A stretch of DNA of 64,000 nucleotides from Triatoma infestans (lineage: Eukaryota; Arthropoda; Insecta; Hemiptera; Reduviidae): positions 1 through 64,000 of the forward strand of contig JAAEAF010000260.1 of assembly GCA_011037195.1 (NCBI GenBank), in the 5' to 3' direction. The translations under genes and the position numbers were made by a program. Below, piece by piece: positions 12,918 to 23,688 of the stretch. Under the pieces are notes generated by a model. It saw nothing but the letters and a program-made list of their open reading frames with translations. It was not told where the DNA came from and searched no databases. Within the stretch, counting starts at the first letter, position 1; the number at the start of each line of letters is the position of its first letter.

Positions 12918-13818
12918 TAAAAAAAAAAATCTGTTATGAAACACTCACACAACTTTCTCTTACTGTAGCTTACAAAATTTTAATTGAACAAATTTTATAG
13001 TTAGTGTACGGAAATTCGTCGTTGTTACTATGAAGAAAATCGCCAAAACTGAAAAAAATTGTCCAGTTAAAACGCACCTCTGTTAGACAAATTTTTTTGA
13101 AACTCAGATATTTGGCAATTTATTTATTTATAATTAATTTTGTTTAGATAGTAGAATTGTATGATCACCTAAGGAAAGCATTTTAGAGGAAAACATAACC
13201 CCACCCCTTACTCAAAAAGCTCCCTTAAATAACTTTACCCAGAGGAATGTTGCAAATAAAAGTAGCTTTTTATGTATGTAGCAACATTCCAAATTAACAA
13301 AAATCGTTAGGGTAGTTTTAGAGGAAACAGCAAAACGAAAAAATACTTTTCAGTAAAAACGCACTTCCGGTCATCCGATTTTTATCAAACTTGGAATTTC
13401 AATAACGTATTTAATTCTAATTAATATTATTGAGATGATAGAATTGTGTAATAATCTGAATAAGCACTTTAGTGGTAAACCCAACCCCACCCCTCCCCCA
13501 AAGTGCCCTTAAATGAATTTTCCCGGCAAAACGTTTCAAATAAAAATTATTATCTCTTGGTTTGTGCAGTTGATAATCCAAGTTTAAAGAAAATCGTTGG
13601 AGCGATTTTTGGAGAAAAGCGCAAAAAAGTGAAAAAAAAAATCATTCAGTTTAGCGGTACTTCCGGTTGAGGAATTTTGGTAGATAACTATCTGTCAGGC
13701 CCCACCGTGATATGGTGATATCTAAACGAAAAATTAAGTTGAATATGTGAAGGGGTCCGCAATTCTGGGTAACAACTGGTATTTTATCTGTCGTAGCATC
13801 CATATTTCTTATATTCTT

Positions 13819-13848
13819 GACGAGTTTCGGTTTTTCATCCATCGTCAG
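13819..13848 (-). ncRNA. hammerhead-like (Penelope-type) motif
   Basis: The minus strand reads CTGACGATGG, a short loop, then CCGAAACTCGTC. This has a C-U-G-A-N-G-A core, a short GG/CC stem, GAAA, and an AC-UC-GUC segment. That is the layout of the minimal hammerhead ribozymes described in Penelope-like elements. The outer stem I is weak here, so it may be an inactive relic or a coincidence. Confidence 0.35.
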
Positions 13849-13881
13849 AGCACATTTATTCATGTTCGTGTAGAGAGTTCG

Positions 13882-13964
13882 CTTCAATGCAATGTTTCTG
13901 TTCACTTGTTGGTTTGAGATTTAAACCAGCAAGTGTCGAGTGTAACAGAAACATTGCGTTGAAG
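13882..13964. repeat. inverted repeat (foldback)
   Basis: Arms 13882-13902 and 13944-13964 are complementary at 20 of 21 positions (left arm begins CTTCAATGCAATG). Inside them CACTTG-TTGGTTT pairs with AAACCA-GCAAGTG, so the hairpin is almost continuous with a short central loop. Confidence 0.85.
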
Positions 13965-14110
13965 TTTGAGAGAACATTTTTGTTTTAAATTCACATTTTG
14001 GACATAGCAGATTTTGAAACGTATATTTCTGGTGAAAACGCAAAACTCCTATAAAAAAATTTTACACGGCCACCATTCTTTCTCTTTACCAAAGTATGAG
14101 AAAGTAAAAG

Positions 14111-16276
14111 AAAATTTTGGTTGATTTTCAATAATCTGTAAATCTCATTGGTGTGCCAAAAGTTTCCAGTCCCTCTTCCTCTATAAGAAGTTGTTTTGCT
14201 GTTAGGCAGTACTTGATGGGATTCTTCATTTGCCATTTTGAGAATATTCCATGTACATTACTGACAAACAAACTGTTTTTTCCGTTATTATTTATGCTTT
14301 TCCGTATTAAAAAAATGCATGAAATATCCATTGAGGAAATCCCTTATATTTTTATAGTTACACTTAGTTCAAATATTTCTTAGTAAAGTATCGGTTAATA
14401 ATAGTAATAGCTATAGTTTATGTGCTTGAAGTATTTAGTTAAAGTATTTATTTATTTATTTTATATTTTCCATATAAAAAATTTCAAAGGAGATTTTGAC
14501 TTTTCATAATTTTCTTTTTTTTTTATTATTTTTTTTCTATAAGAGAGGGAATGATTTAAGGGTTTATAACAACTATAGGTGTATAGAGTGAAATATTTTG
14601 TTTCCCTACATGTTGTAAAGCGATACACAGAGTACAACACTGTGGGCAGGAGTGTATTTCAATCTCAGGCATTGCTTTGTTGTTTGTTTTCCGATCAAAA
14701 CAAAGTGAGTCGGAGGAGTTATGTTGAAAAGAGTATACTGGAATAGAGGCGGCGAGGATGTCTGGGTTGACAAAGGGCGGTCAATGTTCAAGGGAGAGAA
14801 AACCAACCGCTTCCATCGCCTACATAGTCGTGTTGTAGCACCTCGTCTGGATATAGCCTGGTGTGAGTGTGTGGTTGTGTTTGTGTGGATGATAGGAACC
14901 CAGGATTGGGGGCACTAGCGGGCGCAGACCTGTTAAATTGTTCACAAGTCCCTTTTCTCTTTCCCTCATTTCGGTAACTTTCTCTCTCTCTCACCTCTGT
15001 CTCTCTCTTTGCCTATCTCATTCACTCGGTCTCGAAATGAAATGGATTCCTGAAATTGGATGTCTGGGTATATAGACGGACCGAGGTATACTACTGTGGG
15101 AGATGCTGTAGTATTGGATATATATATATAGAAGGGGTGTTGTTGGTTGAGGAGAGAGGCGGCAGCAGAGGAAAAGCTTTAGCACTGGGAGGATGGGGTC
15201 GGCAGGCCACCCCATACCCTGCCCGCCTCCCATGTACCAGTTAAACAGGGGTGGCTGGAGAGTGAGAGAGAGAGAGAGAGAGAGAGGGCGAGTGTGAGAG
15301 AATTGATGGCCACCGACCGGATCTGAATCAAGGTATCGCTTTAGAGTAATTACCGAGGGTAGCCGCCTCCTCCTCCTCATTGTCCCCCCGCTACTGCCGT
15401 TTCCATCTCCGGTGTTACTCCAATTACAAATAGTAATTTGCCTGGAGAATTAGTCGAAAGAACACGAAGAACGACGCGTTTTTGGTTTGTGTGCTGTATG
15501 GTGATAGTAGTATTGCGCAAGCTCAAGTGAGAAACGTCCACTGACGCCACTGTGGGCTAACACAAACACACACACACATTCACTCACTCACAGAAAACCT
15601 GCACCACCAATCTAGTAATGGAGCACGTATACACTGATATTTCCCGACGTCAATATTTGTTTGGAGAGCCGCCGTTTCAATTTATAAATTGCCCATAATC
15701 CGCTGCCACTACTACACTTCCCAAGCCGTCCTTCTGTCTGTGTATGTGTGTGAGTGTAAACCTCTACTACCGGCTCCCGGGGGCTGTAACAACCAACCCC
15801 CGCCCCACCACTAGTAGCGCTCAGCGTTGCCAATCTGGTTAAGAACTAATACAGTAATGGGATACACAACTCCAGTTGTTATAAGACCGAGTTGCTGTCA
15901 GTCAATCTGGACGTGTTCCTTCCAACCCCCCCCCATCGCTACTCCAATCCCCACATTTCTAGCTTTCCTCGTTCCAGCTCTCATTTATTAATTAGATTTC
16001 TTTTATCTTCATTCCTATTACTATAAAACATTTATTAATATTTATTACAATTACTTTAATATTTTTGGTAAAAATGACAACAAACAATATCCTGAGCAAT
16101 TTACCAAATTAAGAATTTAAACATTTTTTTGTTTTTTATAGCAACCAATAAATGGTTGAATTGCAATTTTTATTTATACATTCATTATTAATATAACATT
16201 TCTATATAATTACTTTCTCTGTCGATATTAATTTTTCAATGAGAAATAAAAATTTTTATAAGTCACTCGGATTACG
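14111..16276. other. AT-rich DNA, then GC-richer low-copy island (14600-15960)
   Basis: 14600-15960 is the largest GC-richer island in the window, with CT/GA microsatellites at about 14980-15010 and 15261-15290 and a C-run near 15926. No H/M family sequence is present. Several short open frames exist on both strands (up to 120 codons at 15018-15380, minus), but they are low-complexity (Ser/Leu/Thr from the GA repeat) and show no domain. A conserved non-coding or promoter region is possible but unproven. Confidence 0.4.
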
Positions 16277-16947
16277 AAAAAAAATCTAGTGTGAAACTCA
16301 TCCACCACTTTCCCTTACCGGTAATTACACAGTTGTAAGTGACAAATTTTCTTCTGACTTGTAGATGTTTAATGTGTCACTGAAAACTTTGTGTCCAGTT
16401 GCTATGGTAGTTTCTAAACGGGAAATTCGTGTTTTTTTTTTGTTGCTCGTGTTGATTTTTCGATATTTTTTGTTTTTCTTTTGTGGAACGGATTAATCAC
16501 AAGAAACGAAAACCTGCAGGAAGCTCAAACGTTATATTCTGTTTAGGTACTATGGACACAAAGGTTCGGGCAAAATCCATTATTACAAGAAATTCTACTT
16601 TATCGAAAGTTTTTTTTGTTTCTTAAATTTTTAGCGATTTTCTCGAATGTCTTTTTTTTTTTCATTTTTATTTGAAACGTTTTTTCGGGATAATTTGGTT
16701 TTTAGGTGGTTCTGGGTAATTTGTGACATAACAGTTCAAATATTATTTGGTTCAGTTCAATGTTTTTAGTTATTACTCTTTTCTGGACTTTTAGTAACGA
16801 AGTGACATCTGCCATGAGAACTAATCAACATGTACCTCCAGTATTTTTATATTGAGGGCAATCTGAATCAAAAGTCCATATTTAAAGGAAATTTGCTAAT
16901 TACTGCAGTAAGATAAAGTCGTTTGAGTTTTTCACACCAGTTTTTTT
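16277..16947. repeat. two H/M copies in head-to-head palindrome
   Basis: The left boundary is an H end in minus orientation (AATCTAGTGTGAAACTCAT). The right boundary is an H end in plus orientation (GCAGTAAGATAAAGTCG, then TTTTTCACACCAG). From about 16490 the interior reads in plus orientation (GGAAGCTCAAACG, CGGGCAAAATCCAT, GCGATTTTCTCGAA). Confidence 0.75.
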
Positions 16948-16949
16948 AT

Positions 16950-17052
16950 TGTTTTTTATATAGGGGAAAATCTCGAAACCTATATTTTGAAATTCGATTC
17001 AAATACGACCGCGGTATTATCCTATTTTACCAAACAGTAAGAGAAAGTAACT
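16950..17052 (-). repeat. H/M repeat family, M-end fragment
   Basis: It carries a degenerate form of the ACCTATATTTTGAAATTCGA block and ends in CAGTAAGAGAAAGTAAC. Confidence 0.6.
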
Positions 17053-17586
17053 TGTGTCAACTTATTTTTAATGGATGTCAAACAAAAATAAGGTTTACTT
17101 GTGTTAAGTGGAATTTTCCTTATCTAAAGATTAGCTTGTGTAAAGAATATTTCGCTATATAGTAACAGTATACTATTTACACACTAATATCTTTATATAG
17201 TGAGCATACTCATGTTGATTGGCTCAGTGAAAGTGTTACATTTTGGAGCATTTTTTTTTTTTACTAATTTATATATTTATTTTTATATATTACTGAACTA
17301 TAATTGCAAAACTGGTTGGCTGGGGGAAATATAAAAAAAAAGACTGCAATTTTTTTTGTCTTTTTTTTTAATGTTTTTTTTTTTTTTACTTCATACTGTA
17401 TTAAATCTGGAAACAGCATGCGCAGACAAAAGAACAGGTGAGTGCCGTTGTAAGAGTGTCATTGTTGGCTGTCTGGTTGGTAGATGCATTCCCCTTTGAA
17501 TAAGCTTGCGAATCTTACAGCTTTTTTTTTCTTTTTTTTTTTTTTTTTTTGTGACAGTCCTTTCTTTTATATGTAATGTAATATAT
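17053..17586. other. AT-rich DNA with T-runs
   Basis: T-runs occur at about 17251-17262, 17378-17388 and 17531-17550. No gene or family repeat was recognised. Confidence 0.45.
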
Positions 17587-19081
17587 TATAAAAAAAATCT
17601 GGTGTGGAACAACACATACTACTACTCTAAAAAAATACAATTTAATCAAGAAATTCTCTTAAAAATTGCCATGTTTAGTTAGTTAGCAATGTGTAGTTAG
17701 GTTTACCATAGAAATGGTAGAGAGGATTTTACTTGTATACCTGTACTGCCATATGTGGAGCACTCTATGTCATAATCAACAAAGCTTGGGCAAATTTACC
17801 TGAAGACCTAACTGATAGACCTAACAAAACCTCCACTAAAATCAATTTTCCAAAAAAAAAAAAAATCGATGTAACCAACCGTTTTCGAGAAAATTCCAAA
17901 AAACTCAAAACCTGTTCAGAAAAGTGGCACTTCCGGTTATCTAAATTTCTTCCAATTTGGAATTCTAACAATGCTTCTAATGTATGTTAATATTATATAG
18001 GGTAAAACTAGGATTGATTAGGGAGTAGGAGAGAGGACGCAGGCTTTACTTCTCTTGTTTGCCACCACGTGGCGTCATGGAAGTTAGTCCAGGAGTAGAG
18101 AGAAAGGAAGCGAAGTATTGCAAAATTCTCCACTTATTTTGTGTGTACTTCTGTGTTCTACAAACATTTATACACATCAGCTATATATGTATCTGGTGAA
18201 TACCTGAATTTTCACAACGCTTAGTAATTTTTTTTCTTTTGTATATACTATATTAATTGCAATTGAAATGAAAGATTTCCTGCTGTCGTTAAAGTTGGAC
18301 TTGTAGACGTAGTGTTCATCAAGTTTCATGTCGACCAGCCATGTTACTTTCACATAGGAGAGGTCTCCTACCTATGGTGCGTCATCTATCCTACCATAAT
18401 AGGAGAGATGTATTTGTATTTTGTTTCTGGAATAAATGAGAATGTCTTTATTTTGAAAGAACAGATTTTTTTGTAGATAATAGTAGTTGACATATGTTTT
18501 ATAAGCATTACCGCTTTAATATATCTCCTATATTTTGATACAGGGTATAAATTTGAAATGTGCGTCATCTCTCCTAGCTTTACCCTAGGTGGTAGAATCA
18601 TACATTGTATTGTAGATGTACTTCATAGGAAAGTCTCTCAGAAATTCCACTAGTCTCTCAGAACTCGCCGCTAGTCCCTCAGAAACTTCCAAAAAAATTA
18701 ATTTTCCCAGGAAAATGTTTCACTTAAAAGTGATAGGTATTTGTGTCTGGACAGTATACGGAGTTTAAAGAAAATCATTGGAGCCATTTTTCAGAAAAAA
18801 ACTAGAAAAATTGAAGAAAAAAAAGTCGCAGTTTTGGTTCATGGATTTCGCCCGAGATCATCGCGTCTGATACGGAATACCAAGTTTCAGCTACCTGCGA
18901 CGTATTCCACTTTTGAGATATTTTGTTACTATAGGCACACACATACAAACCATTCGCCTAAAAGCATATTGTTTTCGTATTCATGGGACCCCAAATCATG
19001 TATTTTTTCCCGGTGAAAACTCAATTACGAAAAATCTGCCACGGTTGCAAATAATTCGTGTTCTTATTTAGGGGTAAGTGA
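17587..19081 (-). repeat. H/M repeat family, complete copy split by a DNA transposon
   Basis: It starts with the H end (AAATCTGGTGTGGAAC), runs through one module to a TATTATATA sequence at 17999, and resumes at 18588 with GGTGGTAGAATCATA exactly where an uninterrupted copy continues (compare about 9790). It then passes the TTCGCCCGAGATC block, the CA slot near 18936-18950 and the CCGGTGAAAACTCAATT M-side block. Confidence 0.85.
18000..18585. mobile_element. non-autonomous DNA transposon (MITE-like), TA target
   Basis: The ends are GGGTAAAACTAGGA and, inverted, GGGTAAAGCTAGGA, so 13 of 14 positions match. It is flanked by TA at 17998-17999 and 18586-18587. Its 586 bp encode no transposase. 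Subterminally, TGCGTCATCTCTCCTA at the right is echoed by GTGCGTCATCTATCCTA near 18379-18396. It sits inside an H/M copy, so it inserted later. The TA duplication fits the Tc1/mariner/pogo superfamily, but family identity is not established. Confidence 0.8.
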
Positions 19082-19371
19082 ATGTAAAAATATAGCCCTC
19101 ACATTCGGTAAAATACAAAATATTTTCCTTTTAAATTGTAATATTATTTTTTGAATTACGAATACTTGTTTTGGTAACGCACTTTTGGGTGTACAGTATT
19201 TTAAATTAATAAAATTATCGATCTATTATAACGATCTGTTTTTTGTTTTGTTTTTTTTAACCAATTAGAAGTTTAATAGTGTTTATTGAACAAAGTTCGC
19301 GTGACTTCCTCCTTATATTTTTATTGATTATGTCTCTGTTAATTACTTTTGGAATCCTTTAGCGACAAACA

Positions 19372-20064
19372 AAATCTAGTGTGAAACACTCACATGATTT
19401 TCCTTTATTACATTAATACAATTTAATTAACAAATTTTCATTAAAATTACAATGCTTTAGTTGGGCTGGCCATTAAAAAGAAATTGGTAGGGGTTTGTAC
19501 ATACAAAAGCTAGATGAGGGGTGACATTGTTGTGTCCTTGTCTCAACTAACAAAGCTTATAGTGCCAATTTTTCGTACAGTTACCGTTCCACCAAGTTTA
19601 AAAGGTAATTGTTATAGTCATTTTCAAGAAAATTAAACAAAAAAAGGAGTGAAACCATACATGATATTGAAGTAGTTATCCGAGTAGCGCTGCTAAAAAA
19701 TCAATTTAAAAATTAAAGTGATAGGTATTTATTTGTGTAGAAGTGTGTGAAGTTAAAAGAAAAACAGTTGGAGCGTTTTCGAGAAAATCACGAAAAACTG
19801 GAAAAAAAAACAAAAAAAAACCGTACACTAAAGTTGCACTTTCAAATGATGCATTTTGCCCAAAATCTTCATGTCATATGCGATGATATTACCCAAACGG
19901 AATACCAAGTTTGAGTTTTGGTTTAAAGATATTTTATTCACATACACTCGCTAAAAACATGTTTTTCGAGGGAACCTTACAACATGTATTTCAATGACAA
20001 TTGATTTCGAAAATTTGACACGATCGTAATACTTCCTTCTTCCTAGGAATAAGAGAGAGTAATA
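19372..20064 (-). repeat. H/M repeat family, copy with both ends
   Basis: H end AAATCTAGTGTGAAACACTC at the left. On the right is the M side: TTTCAATGACAATTGATTTC, a GACACGATCGCAATACTTCC block and TAAGAGAGAGTAATA. It is about 690 bp and has only one module. Confidence 0.8.
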
Positions 20065-20721
20065 ATATTATACTTATAAATTATATATCCAATAAGTGAA
20101 TAGTTTGTATGTTGTTCGATTCTAGGTGTATATAGCATATGCTATCTTGGCAATCAATACAATGTGTACAGGGGTGAGAGGAGGGCCAGATAGTATCTCT
20201 CTCTAACTCTCTCTCTACATATATAGGCCGGGAAAAGGGGGGGCGCACATTGTAAACAGTCATGGGGTCTCCCTTTTTCGCAGTTCAGTTCTACACGTAC
20301 AAGCAATGTGCATTTACTTGTATTAAGTCGTAATCAGAGAGTGTTACGTGGTAGGCCCGGTCGCTATGCCACTTTACCTCTCTATATTGCGTGTGTTTGT
20401 GTGTACGGCATGTATTGTGTTTTATACACACTAGAAATACACATACATATACAAACACAAATGTATATATAGAGCCCAATAATGGACTAATTCACTTCCC
20501 ATAACTCAATAATCTCTCTTCTTCATACCTCATTTTATAAAACAATGCCTCATACTTGCCAATAGAAATTTCCACATATCTTCTTTTATTTCTGAACGCA
20601 TTAATATACTCTAATAAATAATCATTCACTCAGGAAAACACACACACTTAAACACGCGCACAAAAATTAAATTTATGCATTAGGTGATTGCCTCAAATTA
20701 AAAAAAAATTGAGTAATTCAC
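20065..20721. other. GC-richer low-copy island (20080-20480)
   Basis: CT-rich and CA-rich simple stretches are mixed with unique sequence. No family repeat or protein domain was recognised. Confidence 0.4.
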
Positions 20722-20926
20722 CAGGAATACATACTTTGAAGTCCTCTGATTACGACAGACAAACATTTCTTGGATTTGGTCTTCAGATTTGTGTGAACAA
20801 AATATTTTAAAGGCAAAAAAATCACAGAAGATCTGAAACTTGATATACTGTTTAGGTAAAACCATCTCATCTGTAGGTTTTGGTCAAAATTCAACGCCCG
20901 GAAGTGCGATCTTACTTAATGTAATT
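20722..20926 (+). repeat. H/M repeat family, truncated by LINE insertion
   Basis: It shows AATACATACTTTGAAGTCCT (M side), GAAACTTGATATACTGTTTA and GCCCGGAAGTGCGATCTTAC, then stops at the LINE tail. Confidence 0.75.
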
Positions 20927-21300
20927 TTTTTCCTATGGATGAGCACACTGGGTTGTCGGCAGTCTAAGATGCTCATTGGGGGTCCAGGCCGGGCTTTTAG
21001 TGAGGGGATGCTGTGTCTTTCACGGCCCTCTCTCAGGCATCTGTTTCGTTTCTTCACTGGGCATTGATGCTTAGGGAGATATCTCTACATAATAGGGCTC
21101 ATGCCAGACCCTTTCACCCCTTTTGTAGGATTTGTGAGGCGGAGGAGGAAACACCCATACATCTCATGACGGATTGCTTGGGCTGTGAGGAAATTAGGTT
21201 TCAGGACCTTTAGCCGGAATAGGATGTCGGTGAAAGAGTTAGACTATGTCTTTTTAAGGTTATGGTTATGGATTTATTCGGACTGTGGTCAAACTTAGGT
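20927..21300 (+). pseudogene. decayed LINE 3' tail (RNase H / zinc-knuckle region)
   Basis: One frame reads GCRQSKMLIGGPGRAF and then PSLRHLFRFFTGH. After a frameshift another reads HNRAHARPFHPF and CRICEAEEETPIHLMTDC. The G-C-R-Q-S-K segment, the L-R-x-L-x-x-x-T-G-H segment and the C-x2-C-x8-H-x4-C knuckle are in the order found at the C-terminus of insect Jockey/R1-type LINEs carrying RNase H. Only the last ~120 codons remain, with at least one frameshift. It is a different lineage from the LINE at 25480-30290. Confidence 0.75.
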
Positions 21301-21317
21301 AGGTGAAACCCGGGTCC

Positions 21318-21391
21318 AGATTTTTTTCCGGGCACCGGAAATACATGTTTGAGGTTCACCTGAATACGAAAAAAATGTTTTTAGCGAATGG

Positions 21392-21426
<35 letters not shown>

Positions 21427-21982
21427 CTGTCTGTCTGTGTGTGTGTCTGTGTGTGTGTGTGTGGGTTTTATAACAAAATATCTCAAAAACGAAGGATTGC
21501 AGGAAACTTGGTATTCCGTTTGGGATACTACCACTGCATCTGACACGACGAGATTCAGGGCAAAATACATCAACCGAAAGTGTAACTTTACAGGATGTTT
21601 TTTCTTCAGTTTTTCGTTGATTTTCTCGGAAACAGTTCCAACGGTTTTCTCTTTAAATGACTGTAACCATTTCTTTTTAACTTGGAATACAATCTGCACA
21701 GATATCACTTTTATTACATTTATAACAGTTTTCCGAAAAAATCTAAAGTAGTTTTGGGGGGGCTGTCAGTTAGGTTAAATTTAAATTTCCGGTACAACCT
21801 TTGTTGATTATGACAGAGGGCCCTACAATGTCCACTTAGTTAAATATATCAAACCCCTTCCACCTATTTCTTATGATCATCTCAACTAAACGTCTGTAAA
21901 CATAGCAGTTTTAAAGAAAATGTCTTGATTAAATTGTATTTCGAGAAGAAATTCGTGTGAATGTTTCACACCAGATTTTTTC
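21318..21982 (+). repeat. H/M repeat family, nearly complete copy
   Basis: It contains CCGGAAATACATGTTTGAGG, an AGCGAATGG followed by an AT/TG/CTGT microsatellite (21391-21464), AACAAAATATCTCAAAAACG, the GGGCAAAATACATCAACCG block, one truncated module and the H end (TTCGTGTGAATGTTTCACAC, then CAGATTTTTT). The first bases of the M end are missing. Confidence 0.85.
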
Positions 21983-22925
21983 GAAGTAAAAGAAAAATAT
22001 GCGAAGCCAAAGGAAAAAAACTAGTGTTTTCTATAAAAATTAGACAAGCTAGGAAGAAACGTATCCCGGTAATAGGTAAAAGGAGAAAAGTTAGCCATTA
22101 ATATTTGAGGTTGAATGAAATGGGGCGAATTTAGTGTGGAGGCCAAGGCCACTTTCTTTGAAAGGAAAACCCTTGTCCAATCAAGGAAAAGCTTTCGAAG
22201 GTTATATTTTGCCTAATATTTTTAAACCCGACCCCCTTATTCCCGGACACTCGTAAAAAAACCTGCGGATAGAGAGAGTGAGTGTGAGGACGAGAGAGGG
22301 ATGGCTTGTGTAAGATGTAAAGTGAGTGAATGAAAGATAGAATGGTAAAGTAGGAGTGAGTAGTAAGCGTGATGCAGGTATTCTGATATATAGTGCTCTT
22401 TGAAGGGAGCAAGGGATGGGAGCCGAAGAGAGGCGAATGAAGTTTCATTAAAACGTTTTGGCGCGGCCATAGGAGCGCTCTGCGTGCCATTACCTGTGTT
22501 GATTTATTAAAATAAGCAATCACATTGTGTGCACAACTGTAGAGGGCATATATATATCGCTTTTCATTCTCTTCTCTATTTTATATATATATATATATAT
22601 ATGTAATTCCCATTTTTAACAAAACCATGTGGAGAAGTCAATTATATAAATGGAGGATGTGGACCGAATCATAGGCCTTGATTAAAATTTAAAACAACTT
22701 ACATCCATTTTTATAGTTTACGATCTCCACCACAACAAGTCCCATAAAACTAAATTAACCTCTTCTTCTCTCTCACAACCCAATACACCAATTTGTGTGT
22801 CTGTCTGTATTTATTTCTAATATGAGACTTACAGATATATATTTCCCATACCAGGTTATTTAATATATAATGAATAGAATTGGAAAACATTTTTATTAGA
22901 AAAAAGAAAATATATATCTAGTATT
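21983..22925. other. GC-richer low-copy island (22110-22520) and AT-rich DNA
   Basis: No family repeat is visible. An AT microsatellite lies at about 22581-22602. Open frames at 22131-22523 (minus) are Ser/Leu/His-rich without a recognisable domain. Confidence 0.4.
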
Positions 22926-23133
22926 GTATGAAGTTCCTTTCGATTTCTTTAAAATTTCTTATACTATCTACCATACACGTGACTGCCTATCATATTTCAA
23001 CACTTTTATCGGAAAAATTGATTTTTAGGGGAGTTCTGAGGTAATCGGTTACCGCCATTGGAAGTCTTAATTTTCAAACTACAGTTAGTTTTGCTGCAGG
23101 CTAATAGGGGGCGCTGTCATTCAATGTAAATCA
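22926..23133 (+). repeat. H/M repeat family, internal fragment
   Basis: It contains TTTCGATTTCTTTAAAAT, then CCTATCATATTTCAACAC, AAAAATTGATTTTTAGGGG and GGGCGCTGTCATTCAATGTA, the module nearest the H end. It is cut off by the tandem duplication. Confidence 0.65.
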
Positions 23134-23688
23134 CGTAAAAACTCTAAAATGTAAAATCCCCACGATCTCTATTTATCTGGCATCCTGTGGGCCAATCAAA
23201 CGTTTAGTTAAAAAGTCGTAAGTTTTAAGAAATTTGTCAGTAATGTCACATAATTGCAGGAAGAGGAAGTAGTATAAGTAATTCACAGCTGATTTTTACT
23301 TTCTCTTACTCCTAGAAACCGGAAGTATTGCGATCGTAGCAAATTTCTTGAAATTGAGTTTTCACCGGAAATACATATTTTGAGGACTTTTGAGTACGAA
23401 AAAAAAGTTTTTGGTGTCTCCCTCACCTCCTCTCTCTTTCTCTCTCTCTCTCTCACTGTATATGTGTGTGTCTGTGTGTGTGAACAAAATATCTCAAAAA
23501 CAAAACATCGCAAGAAGCTCAAACTTGGAATTCTGTTTAGATACTACTACCGCATCTGCCACGAAGGTTTCGGGCAAACACCATCAACCGGAAATGGGCT
23601 TTTACCGAATGATTTTTCCTTTAGTTTTTTTGCGTTTTTTTTTGAAAATGGTTCCAACAATTTTATTTAAACTTCTATGCTATATACA
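23134..23688 (+). repeat. tandem duplication, unit 1 (H/M M-half)
   Basis: The unit begins CGTAAAAACTCTAAAATG, contains an M end (TTTTTACTTTCTCTTACTCC at about 23293, then GCGATCGTAGCAAATTTC), a CT stretch, a TG slot at about 23463-23482 and CATCAACCGGAAATGGGC, and ends TATGCTATATACA. It is repeated directly at 23689. Confidence 0.9.

Larger units (their letters stand above)
12918..14110 (-). repeat. H/M repeat family, long copy with internal insertion
   Basis: It begins with the H end (ATCTGTTATGAAACACTCAC, then CTTTCTCTTACTG) and carries two modules ending in GCACCTC/GCACTTCCGG with the ACCCCACCCCT feature. It resumes after about 13985 with the M side (ACGTATATTTCTGG) and closes at GTATGAGAAAGTAAAAG. 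About 13725-13985 is foreign: it holds the foldback at 13882-13964 and a hammerhead-like motif at 13819-13848. Confidence 0.8.

Noticed and set aside
15018..15380. 120-codon minus-strand frame
   Set aside because: Ser/Leu-rich because of GA/CT repeats; no domain, no splice or conservation evidence.
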